The notes under the pieces: generated by a model
The model's database searches: none
What the model saw: the letters and a program-made list of their open reading frames with translations, nothing else
Told to the model about the DNA's origin: nothing
Shown: piece by piece, positions 49,515 to 57,999 of the stretch
How the letters are laid out: the number at the start of each line of letters is the position of its first letter
Position numbering within the stretch: position 1 is the first letter of the stretch
Translations under genes and position numbers: made by a program
DNA from: Dechloromonas sp. TW-R-39-2
GTDB taxonomy: Bacteria; Pseudomonadota; Gammaproteobacteria; Burkholderiales; Rhodocyclaceae
DNA length: 64,000 bases
Assembly: GCF_016864195.1 (NCBI RefSeq)
Contig: NZ_CP045202.1
Location: forward strand, 2,015,001 to 2,079,000
Reading direction: 5' to 3'

Positions 49515-50873
49515 GTGGCCAAGGCGAAGTCGATTTATAGCTGCACCGAATGCGGTGCCACGAGTCCGAAATGGCAAGGCCAGTGTCCCGGCTGTAACGC
49601 ATGGAATACCCTGGTCGAGAGCGTGGCCGAGAAAGTGACCGGACATCGCTTCGAGTCACTGGCACCGACGGCCCGGTTGCAGAATCTTTCGGAGATCGAA
49701 GCACGCGAAACCGAACGTATTCCGACTGGAATCAGCGAATTCGACCGGGCGCTGGGCGGCGGTCTGGTACCGGGCGGCGTCGTGCTGATCGGTGGCGACC
49801 CCGGCATCGGCAAAAGCACCTTGCTGTTGCAGGCGCTGGCTCACCTGGCCGAATCGAACAAGGTGCTTTACGTCACCGGCGAGGAATCCGGCGAGCAGGT
49901 CGCCTTGCGCGCCCGGCGCCTGAGTCTCGAAACCCGGAAACTGACGTTGATGGCCGAGATCAATCTGGAGCGAATTCTGTCCACCCTGCAGGCCGAGCTA
50001 CCCCAGGTGGCGGTGATCGATTCGATCCAGACCTTGTGGTCCGATCAATTGTCCAGTGCACCGGGGTCGGTTGCCCAGGTGCGCGAGTGTTCCGCACAGC
50101 TGACCCGGCTGGCCAAGCAGGCCGGCATCACGATTATTCTGGTCGGGCATGTCACCAAGGATGGGGCGCTGGCCGGGCCGCGCGTGCTCGAACACATCGT
50201 TGATACCGTGCTGTATTTTGAAGGCGATACGCATTCGAGTTTCCGCCTGGTCCGGGCTGTTAAGAACCGTTTTGGCGCGGTCAACGAACTCGGGGTCTTC
50301 GCCATGACCGACAAGGGATTGAAAGGGGTGAACAATCCCTCGGCCCTGTTCTTGTCGCAGCATGGTCAGGATGTACCCGGCTCCTGCGTGATGGTGACGC
50401 AGGAAGGAACGCGACCGTTGTTGGTTGAAATTCAGGCATTGGTCGATACTGCGCATGGCAATCCGCGTCGCCTGACTGTCGGGCTGGATGCGCAACGGCT
50501 GGCTATGTTGCTGGCGGTGCTGCATCGCCATGCCGGCGTGGTTTGCTTTGATCAGGATGTCTTCGTCAATGCGGTCGGTGGGGTCAAGATTGCCGAGCCA
50601 GCCGCTGATTTGGCGGTGATTTTGTCAATCACATCTTCCTTGAAAAACAAGGCATTGCCATCGAAACTTATTGTGTTTGGTGAGGTTGGTCTAGCGGGTG
50701 AGGTGCGCCCGGCTCCGCGTGGCCAGGAGCGTCTCAAGGAGGCTGCCAAGCTCGGCTTTACCCGTGCCTTGATTCCCGAAGCCAATCGTCCGAAACAGGC
50801 GATTCCCGGCATGGAAGTGATTGCCGTGCGCCGTGTTGAAGAGGCCGTGACGCGGCTGCGCGAGCTTGATTAA
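49515..50873 (+). CDS. radA: DNA repair protein RadA (Sms)
   Basis: RadA is a RecA-like ATPase that processes recombination intermediates. The 452-aa protein has the zinc finger (C-x2-C, CPGC), Walker A GGDPGIGKSTLL, the RadA-specific KNRFG motif (AVKNRFGAVNE) and a Lon-type C-terminal domain. The start is GTG directly after the alr stop, with no gap. It is a clear housekeeping gene. Confidence 0.96.
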   Translation: MAKAKSIYSCTECGATSPKWQGQCPGCNAWNTLVESVAEKVTGHRFESLAPTARLQNLSEIEARETERIPTGISEFDRALGGGLVPGGVVLIGGDPGIGKSTLLLQALAHLAESNKVLYVTGEESGEQVALRARRLSLETRKLTLMAEINLERILSTLQAELPQVAVIDSIQTLWSDQLSSAPGSVAQVRECSAQLTRLAKQAGITIILVGHVTKDGALAGPRVLEHIVDTVLYFEGDTHSSFRLVRAVKNRFGAVNELGVFAMTDKGLKGVNNPSALFLSQHGQDVPGSCVMVTQEGTRPLLVEIQALVDTAHGNPRRLTVGLDAQRLAMLLAVLHRHAGVVCFDQDVFVNAVGGVKIAEPAADLAVILSITSSLKNKALPSKLIVFGEVGLAGEVRPAPRGQERLKEAAKLGFTRALIPEANRPKQAIPGMEVIAVRRVEEAVTRLRELD

Positions 50874-50912
50874 GTCCACCGCATTGCTGCCGGGCTGGCC
50901 CGGAGCCGGTCG

Positions 50913-53399
50913 ATGATCCGTCTGGCCTGGCGGCTTCTCGGGCGCGAACTGCGCTCCGGCGAGCTGCGCCTGTTGTTTGCTGCCTTGGCCATTGCGGTTG
51001 CTTCGGTGACGGCCGTCGGCTTTTTTGCCGACCGGATTCGGCTGGCGCTTGAGCGTGAGGCGCAGCAACTGATGGGCGGCGATTTGTTGTTGATCGCTGA
51101 TCAGGCCTGGTCGCCCGAGGTGCTCGGTGAAACGCGGCAGCAGAGGTTGCAACTGGCTGAAACCCTGATTTTCCCCAGCATGGTCATGACTGGCGAGCAA
51201 GTACAACTGGCCGATATCAAGGCGGTCGGCAGCAGCTATCCCTTGCGCGGGCAGTTGTCTGTGACAACACGGGCCGGGGCCGAGAGTGTTGCGGTCGACC
51301 ATGGCCCCGAGCCCGGTTTCGTGTGGCTCGACGAGCGTCTGGCCGGTGCGCTGAAAATTGATGTCGGGGGAACGTTGACCGTCGGATTACTCCGCCTGAA
51401 GGTGGGCGGCATCCTGCTCCAGGAGCCGGATCGTGGCGTCAATTTCTTTACCTTGGCGCCGCGCCTGATGATGCACCAGGATGACTTGCCGGCGAGTGGC
51501 TTGATTCAGGAAGGTGCGCGCATCAGCTACCGCTTGTTACTGGCCGGCGAATCCGAGCGCATTGCGGCTTTCAAAAACTGGCTGGAGCCGCGCTTGTTGC
51601 GCGGTCAACGTCTTGAAAACACGCAAAATGCCCGGCCTGAAATTCGCAGCGCGCTGGATCGGGCGCAGCGCTTTTTGGGCCTAGCGACCCTGTTGACCGT
51701 GATACTCGCTGCCGTGGCGGTGGTTTTGGCGGCTCGGCGCTACATGCAGCGCCATCTTGATGCCTGCGCCGTCATGCGCTGCCTGGGCTTGACGCAACGG
51801 CGCCTGGTCGGCCTGCATTTCCTGATTTATTGCGGCCTGGCCATTCTGGCGGCGGCCTGCGGGTGTCTGCTTGGATTCCTTGCCCATTTTGCTTTGCTCC
51901 AGTCACTGTCCAGTTGGCTGGGCATCAGCCTGCCATTGCCGGGCTGGCTTCCGGTCTGGCAGGGATGCGCCGTTGCGGCTGTCCTGTTGTTCGGTTTTGC
52001 CTTGCCGCCGTTGATCCAACTGGGGCAGGTGCCCGTTTTGCGGGTCCTGCGCCGCGAACTGGGTGCGCCCAAGGCTTCCTTGCTGGGTGCTTATTTGTTC
52101 GGCCTGGCCTGGCTGGCGGCGCTGGTCGTTCTGGTCGCCGGCGATTGGCGCATGGGCGGTCTGGCTTTTGCCGGCTTTGCTTGTGCCTTCGGTGTTTTTT
52201 GGCTGATTGCCCGGCTGGCGGTGCGTGCTGCTGCGCCATTCCGACATGGCGGCGGATTTGGTTGGCGTCAGGGACTGGCCAATTTTTCACGGCATGGCAC
52301 AGCGAGCAGTATCCAGATTGTTGCACTGGCGATCGGCTTGATGGCCATGCTGTTGTTGACGGTGACCCGGGTCGAATTGCTTGATGCTTGGCGCAAGGCA
52401 ACGCCGCCGGATGCGCCGAATCGTTTCCTGATCAATATCCAGCCGCACCAACGCGATGCCTTGGCCCGTTTGCTGGCTGATGCCGGCATTCAGGCCGAAC
52501 TGGCACCGATGGCGCGGGCCCGTTTGTTGCAAATCGGCGAGCGGCGCGTCAGTGCGGCCAGTTTTCCCGAGGATGAGCGGGCACAAAGACTGGTTGAGCG
52601 CGAGTTCAATTTGTCCTGGCGGCAAAGCCTGCCACCAGGGAACTCGCTCGCGGCCGGTCGCTGGTTTTCGACCGAAGAGTTGGGGCAGGGCGTCGCTTCG
52701 GTCGAGGCCGGCTTAGCCAAGACGCTGAGGATACAACTTGGTGACGATTTGCTGTTCAGCGTTGCCGGTGTCGAGAAAAAACTTCGGGTGGTCAATTTGC
52801 GCAAGCTCGACTGGGAGTCGATGCGGGTCAATTTTTTCGTTCTGACACCGCCGGGCATCATGGATGAAGTGGCGACAAGCTATATCACCAGTTTCCATTT
52901 GCCGCCCGGGAACAGCACTTTGAATGGCCAACTGCTGTCGCAATTTCCCAATATCACCTTGATCGATGTCAGTGCCCTGTTACGCCAGCTTGAAACGGTC
53001 ATGTCCCAGGTGTCTGCGGCCATCCAGTTCATTTTTCTCTTTACCTTGGTGGCGGGTGGCGTAGTCCTGTATTCAGCCCTGTTCAGCGCCTTTGATGAAC
53101 GTCGGCATGCCTTGGCGCTGATGCGTGCGCTCGGTGCGCAGCGCCGGCAATTGCGCCAGGCGATGATCGTCGAATTGGCCGCAACGGGCGCGTTGGCTGG
53201 TTTGATTGCAGCCCTGGGGGCCGAGTTGCTCGGTCAACTGATCGCCAGGCAGGTTTTTCAGATGGCGCTGGCGACCAATTTCACTTTGTTTTTTGGGGCG
53301 GCCCTGATCGGTGCGGCCTTGTCGACTTCAACGGGCTGGCTGGCCCTGCGCGCCTTGTTGGCGACGCCGCCTTTGCAGGTCTTGCGGAACGGGCTTTGA
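50913..53399 (+). CDS. FtsX-like ABC transporter permease (YbbP type)
   Basis: The 828-aa protein has a first transmembrane segment, a large periplasmic loop, and two FtsX-type membrane blocks with about ten segments in all. It matches the YbbP family (long permease). YbbP usually works with the ATPase YbbA, whose gene is normally adjacent. No ATPase gene lies next to this one, so its partner must come from elsewhere. The function of YbbA/P is not settled. Confidence 0.85.
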   Translation: MIRLAWRLLGRELRSGELRLLFAALAIAVASVTAVGFFADRIRLALEREAQQLMGGDLLLIADQAWSPEVLGETRQQRLQLAETLIFPSMVMTGEQVQLADIKAVGSSYPLRGQLSVTTRAGAESVAVDHGPEPGFVWLDERLAGALKIDVGGTLTVGLLRLKVGGILLQEPDRGVNFFTLAPRLMMHQDDLPASGLIQEGARISYRLLLAGESERIAAFKNWLEPRLLRGQRLENTQNARPEIRSALDRAQRFLGLATLLTVILAAVAVVLAARRYMQRHLDACAVMRCLGLTQRRLVGLHFLIYCGLAILAAACGCLLGFLAHFALLQSLSSWLGISLPLPGWLPVWQGCAVAAVLLFGFALPPLIQLGQVPVLRVLRRELGAPKASLLGAYLFGLAWLAALVVLVAGDWRMGGLAFAGFACAFGVFWLIARLAVRAAAPFRHGGGFGWRQGLANFSRHGTASSIQIVALAIGLMAMLLLTVTRVELLDAWRKATPPDAPNRFLINIQPHQRDALARLLADAGIQAELAPMARARLLQIGERRVSAASFPEDERAQRLVEREFNLSWRQSLPPGNSLAAGRWFSTEELGQGVASVEAGLAKTLRIQLGDDLLFSVAGVEKKLRVVNLRKLDWESMRVNFFVLTPPGIMDEVATSYITSFHLPPGNSTLNGQLLSQFPNITLIDVSALLRQLETVMSQVSAAIQFIFLFTLVAGGVVLYSALFSAFDERRHALALMRALGAQRRQLRQAMIVELAATGALAGLIAALGAELLGQLIARQVFQMALATNFTLFFGAALIGAALSTSTGWLALRALLATPPLQVLRNGL

Positions 53400-53464
53400 A
53401 AGCTTGAATAGTTTATGGCCGTATTGTCCGTAAAATAACGGGCTGAATAGATTTGGAGTCGAGC

Positions 53465-53923
53465 ATGACAATGAAGCAAGTACTTTGCGCAACGGCTGTC
53501 GGTATGGCGCTGTGCGCCCAGCCGGCGTTGGCCGAGGTGCCGGCCGGGATGGTCAAGACGGCCAACGGCACCGTCAATATCGAGCGTTCAGGCCAGAAGC
53601 TGGCCGCAGCGGTAGGTACGCCGGTGTATCAGTCGGATCGCTTGCGTACCGGCAGCGATGGTTCGGTCGGTGTCACCTTGCGCGACCAGACCATTCTTTC
53701 GGCAGGGCCGAACTCGCTGGTCGCGGTCGATAAATTCAATTTTGACAACACGACGCAGGCTGGCGCGATGTCCATCCTGATCCGCAAAGGTACCTTGCTT
53801 GTGGCTTCTGGCCGGATAGCCAAGCAGACACCGGAGTCGGTCGATTTCCATACGCCAACTTCAGTGCTGGGCGTGCGCGGCACGGAATTCGTCATCGAGG
53901 TTGATGGGAGTGACGATGAATAA
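53465..53923 (+). CDS. Secreted FecR domain protein
   Basis: The 152-aa product has a signal peptide (cleavage near QPALA) and one FecR domain (about 25-145): VNIERSGQKLAAAVGTPVYQSDRLRTGSDGSVGVTLRDQT, ending in SVLGVRGTEFVIEVDG. FecR domains often sit near CHASE2 proteins. The ATG at 53465 follows GGAG by 6 nt. Its stop overlaps the OmpA-type gene by 8 nt. Confidence 0.82.
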   Translation: MTMKQVLCATAVGMALCAQPALAEVPAGMVKTANGTVNIERSGQKLAAAVGTPVYQSDRLRTGSDGSVGVTLRDQTILSAGPNSLVAVDKFNFDNTTQAGAMSILIRKGTLLVASGRIAKQTPESVDFHTPTSVLGVRGTEFVIEVDGSDDE

Positions 53924-54500
53924 GATTCTTGTGCCGATGTGCCTGGTGAGCCTGCTGCTGGCGGCGTGCACCAGCGAGCGAGTGGTTTTGTTGCCGTCTG
54001 CCGATGGTCGTCCGAGTGCGGTGGTCGTGCGTGATGCCAAGGGTGAGTTGTTGCTCAATGAGCCTTATGCCGGGACTTATCGCCGGGGTGGAAGCAATGA
54101 CAGCTATCGCTCGACACCTGAAGAGGTCCAGGAGCGCTTTGGGGCCGCACTGGCCGCCCAGCCGATCCGTCCGAGCAGCTACCTGCTTTATTTCCAGCAA
54201 GGCGGCAATGTCCTGACCCCCGAGTCGCAGGCTGATTTTGCCCGTGTCCGCCAGGAGATTGCCGAGCGTCCTGCGGTTGAGGTGATGGTCATCGGCCACA
54301 CCGATCGCGTCGGCAGCCTGCAGGCCAATGACAGTCTGTCAGCTAAACGGGCGGAGGCTGTGCGCGGTTTGTTGATCGAGGCCGGCGTTCCTGCCGAGAA
54401 ACTCGAAGCCATCGGGCGAGGCGAGCGTGATCCGCTGGTTGCAACGGAAGATGAAGTAGCCGAAGCCAAAAACCGGCGCGTTGAAATCAGCGTTCGCTGA
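53916..54500 (+). CDS. OmpA-family lipoprotein
   Basis: The 194-aa product has a lipobox (LLLAAC) and a C-terminal OmpA peptidoglycan-binding domain (about 90-190) with IGHTDRVGSLQANDSLSAKRAEAVRGLL and NRRVEISVR. It should anchor the outer membrane to the cell wall. The ATG at 53916 follows GGGAG. It shares its 3' end with the opposing CHASE2-phosphatase gene, a 14-bp overlap. Confidence 0.85.
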   Translation: MNKILVPMCLVSLLLAACTSERVVLLPSADGRPSAVVVRDAKGELLLNEPYAGTYRRGGSNDSYRSTPEEVQERFGAALAAQPIRPSSYLLYFQQGGNVLTPESQADFARVRQEIAERPAVEVMVIGHTDRVGSLQANDSLSAKRAEAVRGLLIEAGVPAEKLEAIGRGERDPLVATEDEVAEAKNRRVEISVR

Positions 54501-56619
54501 GCGGTCGACCGTGCCAGCGTAAGAGCATCAGCGTCAGGTCATCCGCTGCCGGCTGGCCTGACTCGAATGCCCGGACGCTGTCGCGTAGCTGGCCGGCAAG
54601 CTCGACAAGATCGTGGTCGCTTGCTGCCAGCAATTGTTCTTCAAGACGTTGACTGCCGAACATGGCTGTACCGTTGCCAGCTTCGGTAATGCCATCGGTG
54701 AACAGGCAGAGCAAATCGTCGGTTTCCAGTCGGGTACGGGCCGATTCGAATGGATAGTCACCGAGCGCACAGAGCGGCGGGCCGCCCAACTCGGCGGTGT
54801 CTAGTCGTGAAATGCATCCCCGGCGGACAAGGAGCGGCGCATCGTGGCCGGCGCTGACATAGTCGAGCCAACCGGATTCGACATCCAGAACAGCCATGAA
54901 CGAGGTCACGAAAAGGTATTCCGGGTTGGCTCTGCTCAGTTCGGCTTCAAGATGCCGCACAGCCTCGGCCAGCGCTGTACCCTGACGTGTCAATGTGCCG
55001 GTCAGTGTTTTCGAAATGGCCATGAACAGGCTGGCCGGCACCCCCTTGCCGGATACGTCGCCGATCACCAGGCAAAGGTGCTGTGGATCGAGCATGAAGC
55101 AGTCGTAGTAATCTCCTCCGACAGCACGAGCCGGCTCAAGCAGGGCAGCGATCGAGAAGCGCGGTTCATTGCCAAAAAGACGCTGCGGATCAGGCAGCAA
55201 ACCCATTTGGATACGTCGTGCGGCATCCAGTTCGCCATTGATTCTGGCCGCTTCCTCACGGCTTGCCTGTAACTGGCGTGCGTTGTCGCGCCGCTGAGCG
55301 TCGGCCGTGATCAGTGTATTGCTCAGTAGCGAGGTGAATACCGGGCTGAGCAACAGGGTCAGTGTCGGGCCATCGAACAGCCATTGCCCCCTGAAGAAGG
55401 CGAGATAACCGGCGCCAATGATCAGGCCGCCCAATCCGGCAAAGCTGAAAATGGCATAGCGCGGCTTGAGTGCCGGGACCGCCAGGATCAGGAAAACTCC
55501 GCCGAGCAACAAGGTGATCAGTTCAAGTTTCTCCATCCAGAAGGGGCGTTGCAGTGCCGAGCCGCTGAGCAAGCTCTCGATGACCTGTGCGTGGATGTCG
55601 ATGCCCGGCAAACTGTCGCCCAGCGGGGTGATGATGCGATCCTGCAGGCCGGTGGTGTTGAAGCCGATGATCACGAAACGCGACTGGAAAAAATCAGGAG
55701 AGTAGTTGCCGGCCAGAACATCGGCCGCCGAAAGGTAGTAATTCGAATTGGCCCGCCCATAGTGCAGCAACAGCTCTCCATTGCTTTGAGTCGGCAGGCG
55801 GTAACTGCCAAGCGCGATTGCCGTCATGCCATGCCGGTCGAACTCCACGATGGGCGAACTGTCCTCGCCGAGTGCCTGCCGAACCATCTCCAGTGGCAGG
55901 GAGAGCAGGGGGCGATCACCGACCATGGCCAGTGCCGGCACGCGCCGGACAATGCCGCGTTCGTTTTCCTGATGAAGCCTGTCCGGGCCACTATTGATCA
56001 AGCCGACGCCGCTGGCCGCAGTTTCAAGTCCGGGAAGGCTGCTCAAGGCGGTTTCATAGCGGCTCAGTGCGGCGCGGGTTTTTTCGTCCAGCGCAGGTAT
56101 GGCGGGGTGTTTTCCGGGCAGGCGGGCGCCGGGTAGTGGATTGTTCAATCCGGCCAGCGCCAGGACGGTGGGTGCTTTTCCTTTGAGTGCCTCAGCCAGC
56201 AATTCGTCCGGTTTTGGCAGCCGGCTCAAGGATTCCCGATTCAGATGGGGCATTCTGGCGGCGAGTATGTCCGGGCTGTAGCGATCGCGTTCGGCAAAGA
56301 TGATATCCAGGCCGATGGCCAGCGGCTGGCTGGCTTGTATCGTGGTGACCAGTTGCGCCATCAGGTCGCGCGGCCAGGGCCATTGGCCGTATTGGTGCAG
56401 GCTGTTGCTGTCGATACCGACGACAATGACCGGTTCGTCGAGTCGAGGCCGCGGCATCTGGCGTTGGTAGCGGTCAAACTGGGCGTTGCGCAGGCTGGCG
56501 AGGGGTGTCCGGTCGATCTGAACCAGCGCCAGGCTGACCAGCGCCAGGAAAACCAGGGGCAGGGCACGGCCACGACCGGCCCGGATCAGGGCAAGAATGA
56601 TCCGGGTGGCCTGGCTCAC
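54487..56619 (-). CDS. CHASE2 sensor with PP2C/SpoIIE-type phosphatase output
   Basis: The 710-aa protein has one N-terminal transmembrane segment, a CHASE2 domain (about 40-360, with VIVVGIDSNSLHQYGQWPWPRDLMAQL), then two to three membrane segments, a coiled coil and a C-terminal PP2C-like domain (about 480-700). The phosphatase shows AVGGDYYDCF, VIGDVSGKGVPASLFMA and DGITEAGN, which keep the metal-binding Asp residues. Such SpoIIE/RsbU-type phosphatases dephosphorylate STAS proteins. A STAS gene lies two genes upstream in the same operon, with 4-nt overlaps. Confidence 0.88.
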   Translation of the reverse strand: MSQATRIILALIRAGRGRALPLVFLALVSLALVQIDRTPLASLRNAQFDRYQRQMPRPRLDEPVIVVGIDSNSLHQYGQWPWPRDLMAQLVTTIQASQPLAIGLDIIFAERDRYSPDILAARMPHLNRESLSRLPKPDELLAEALKGKAPTVLALAGLNNPLPGARLPGKHPAIPALDEKTRAALSRYETALSSLPGLETAASGVGLINSGPDRLHQENERGIVRRVPALAMVGDRPLLSLPLEMVRQALGEDSSPIVEFDRHGMTAIALGSYRLPTQSNGELLLHYGRANSNYYLSAADVLAGNYSPDFFQSRFVIIGFNTTGLQDRIITPLGDSLPGIDIHAQVIESLLSGSALQRPFWMEKLELITLLLGGVFLILAVPALKPRYAIFSFAGLGGLIIGAGYLAFFRGQWLFDGPTLTLLLSPVFTSLLSNTLITADAQRRDNARQLQASREEAARINGELDAARRIQMGLLPDPQRLFGNEPRFSIAALLEPARAVGGDYYDCFMLDPQHLCLVIGDVSGKGVPASLFMAISKTLTGTLTRQGTALAEAVRHLEAELSRANPEYLFVTSFMAVLDVESGWLDYVSAGHDAPLLVRRGCISRLDTAELGGPPLCALGDYPFESARTRLETDDLLCLFTDGITEAGNGTAMFGSQRLEEQLLAASDHDLVELAGQLRDSVRAFESGQPAADDLTLMLLRWHGRPLSER

Positions 56620-57578
56620 AAGTCGATGGTCAGGCCGTCGTAGGCCGAGATGACTTCGAGTGCCGCGTTGCCGCCCCGGGTTATTTCTTCCAGGCGACGT
56701 GTTTCCGCCAGCAAGCGACTGAGCTGCTTGTCGTCATTGACCGGTTCGTGGTGAAAGAGGGCGAGCCGACGTGCTGCCGCCGCCTGGCACAGTTCGACAC
56801 CGATCACGTTGCTTGAATGTCCCCAGTCCGATTTGACCGAGACGGCTTCTGCCAGTGAATACATGGCATCAAAAATCACCAGGTCGGCCTTGGCAAAGAA
56901 GTGGACGAAGGCTTCGTATTCAGCGATATCTTCGAGCTTGTGCTCCGAATCGGTCGAATAAACCACGCTGCGGTTGTCGCTTTCGAAACGGTAGCCGAAT
57001 GACTTTCCGGCATGGAGTTGCTGTTTGGCGGTGACCTTCATCCCGGCAATTTCATAAGTCTGGCCGGGTGTCATGATGTCGAATTCGATGCTGGCGCCGG
57101 CTTGCGAGTAGTCGACCGGGAAGCAGGGCGTGCGCATCTGCAGGCGTATGGCTTCTTCGAGCTGATGATGGCAGCCATGAACGATGATCCGGTTGCCCGG
57201 AATATACATCGGTGCAAAAAACGGAAAGCCCATCAGGTGATCCCAGTGGAGATGGGACATGAAGATGTGATAGGTCTGCGGTTGGCTGACGCCGAACTGG
57301 GCGATCCTGGCATTGCCTAGCGGACGGGCGCCGCTGCCCATGTCGCAAATGACATGTTCCGTGCTGTTGCCGATAATTTCGACGCACGAGGAATTGCCGC
57401 CAAATGTACTGTTCGTGGCGAAAGGCAGTGTGTCTACGAAACTGGCCAATGCTGCCGGCGTCTTGAAATTCTTGCCGTTGGCGGCGGTGAGTGCAGCGAT
57501 GATTTTTTCACGAATGTCGCGGCTTGACAGCGATACGGGCAAAGAGCCGCGCGTCCCCCAGAAAGTAACTTTTTTCAT
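56616..57578 (-). CDS. Metallo-beta-lactamase-fold hydrolase
   Basis: The 320-aa product has the metal-binding HLHWDH motif (His109, His111, Asp113, His114), a later TDSEH, and MKKVTFWGTRGSLPV at the start. It resembles RNase Z- and cyclic nucleotide phosphodiesterase-like members, so the substrate may be a nucleotide or RNA, but this is not certain. There is an insert of about 45 residues before FGGNSSCVEI. The ATG at 57578 overlaps the STAS stop (ATGA). Confidence 0.8.
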   Translation of the reverse strand: MKKVTFWGTRGSLPVSLSSRDIREKIIAALTAANGKNFKTPAALASFVDTLPFATNSTFGGNSSCVEIIGNSTEHVICDMGSGARPLGNARIAQFGVSQPQTYHIFMSHLHWDHLMGFPFFAPMYIPGNRIIVHGCHHQLEEAIRLQMRTPCFPVDYSQAGASIEFDIMTPGQTYEIAGMKVTAKQQLHAGKSFGYRFESDNRSVVYSTDSEHKLEDIAEYEAFVHFFAKADLVIFDAMYSLAEAVSVKSDWGHSSNVIGVELCQAAAARRLALFHHEPVNDDKQLSRLLAETRRLEEITRGGNAALEVISAYDGLTIDL

Positions 57579-57922
57579 GAACCCATGACTTTGCAGGCCA
57601 GTTCGATGTTGGGATAGCAAGGCATGATCAGGTTGAAGCGGCTGATCGAGAAAACCTCCTGAACCAGGGGTTGCAGGCAGGCAATGGCGAAAACGCCCCC
57701 TTGTATCTTGGCGCGGCGCGACGCCAGCATCAGGGCGCGCAAGCCGGCGCTGCTGACATAGTCGACCGCCGAGAAATCAAGCAATACGCCGGGTTTGCCC
57801 GGCATGCATTGTTCGAGGAAGGGATCGAGCGATGTCGCGAACGTTTCGCTGCCAACGTGGTCAATACGGCCGCTGATGGCGAGGATCAATACACCGGATT
57901 GCTCGCGGGTTGGAAAAATCAT
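57575..57922 (-). CDS. STAS domain protein (anti-anti-sigma type)
   Basis: The 115-aa protein is a single STAS domain with the phosphoacceptor region DYVSSAGLRAL (Ser58 expected). STAS proteins bind anti-sigma kinases, and phosphatases such as the one two genes downstream release them. No anti-sigma kinase or sigma factor gene is nearby. It is the first gene of the three-gene operon. Confidence 0.85.
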   Translation of the reverse strand: MIFPTREQSGVLILAISGRIDHVGSETFATSLDPFLEQCMPGKPGVLLDFSAVDYVSSAGLRALMLASRRAKIQGGVFAIACLQPLVQEVFSISRFNLIMPCYPNIELACKVMGS

Positions 57923-57988
57923 TGTTTCTTGGAGATGTTGTGACTTGTCGTGTGATTATGCCATGCCCTGAGGGCTGGCGGGCTCGGG

Positions 57989-57994
57989 TAAAAT
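57989..57994 (+). promoter_or_regulatory. -10-like TAAAAT close to the ygiQ start
   Basis: TAAAAT ends 5 nt before the ygiQ ATG, with no SD in between. The same arrangement is seen before ispD and tsaB, so it may mark leaderless transcripts. Confidence 0.35.
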
Positions 57995-57999
57995 AGCGC

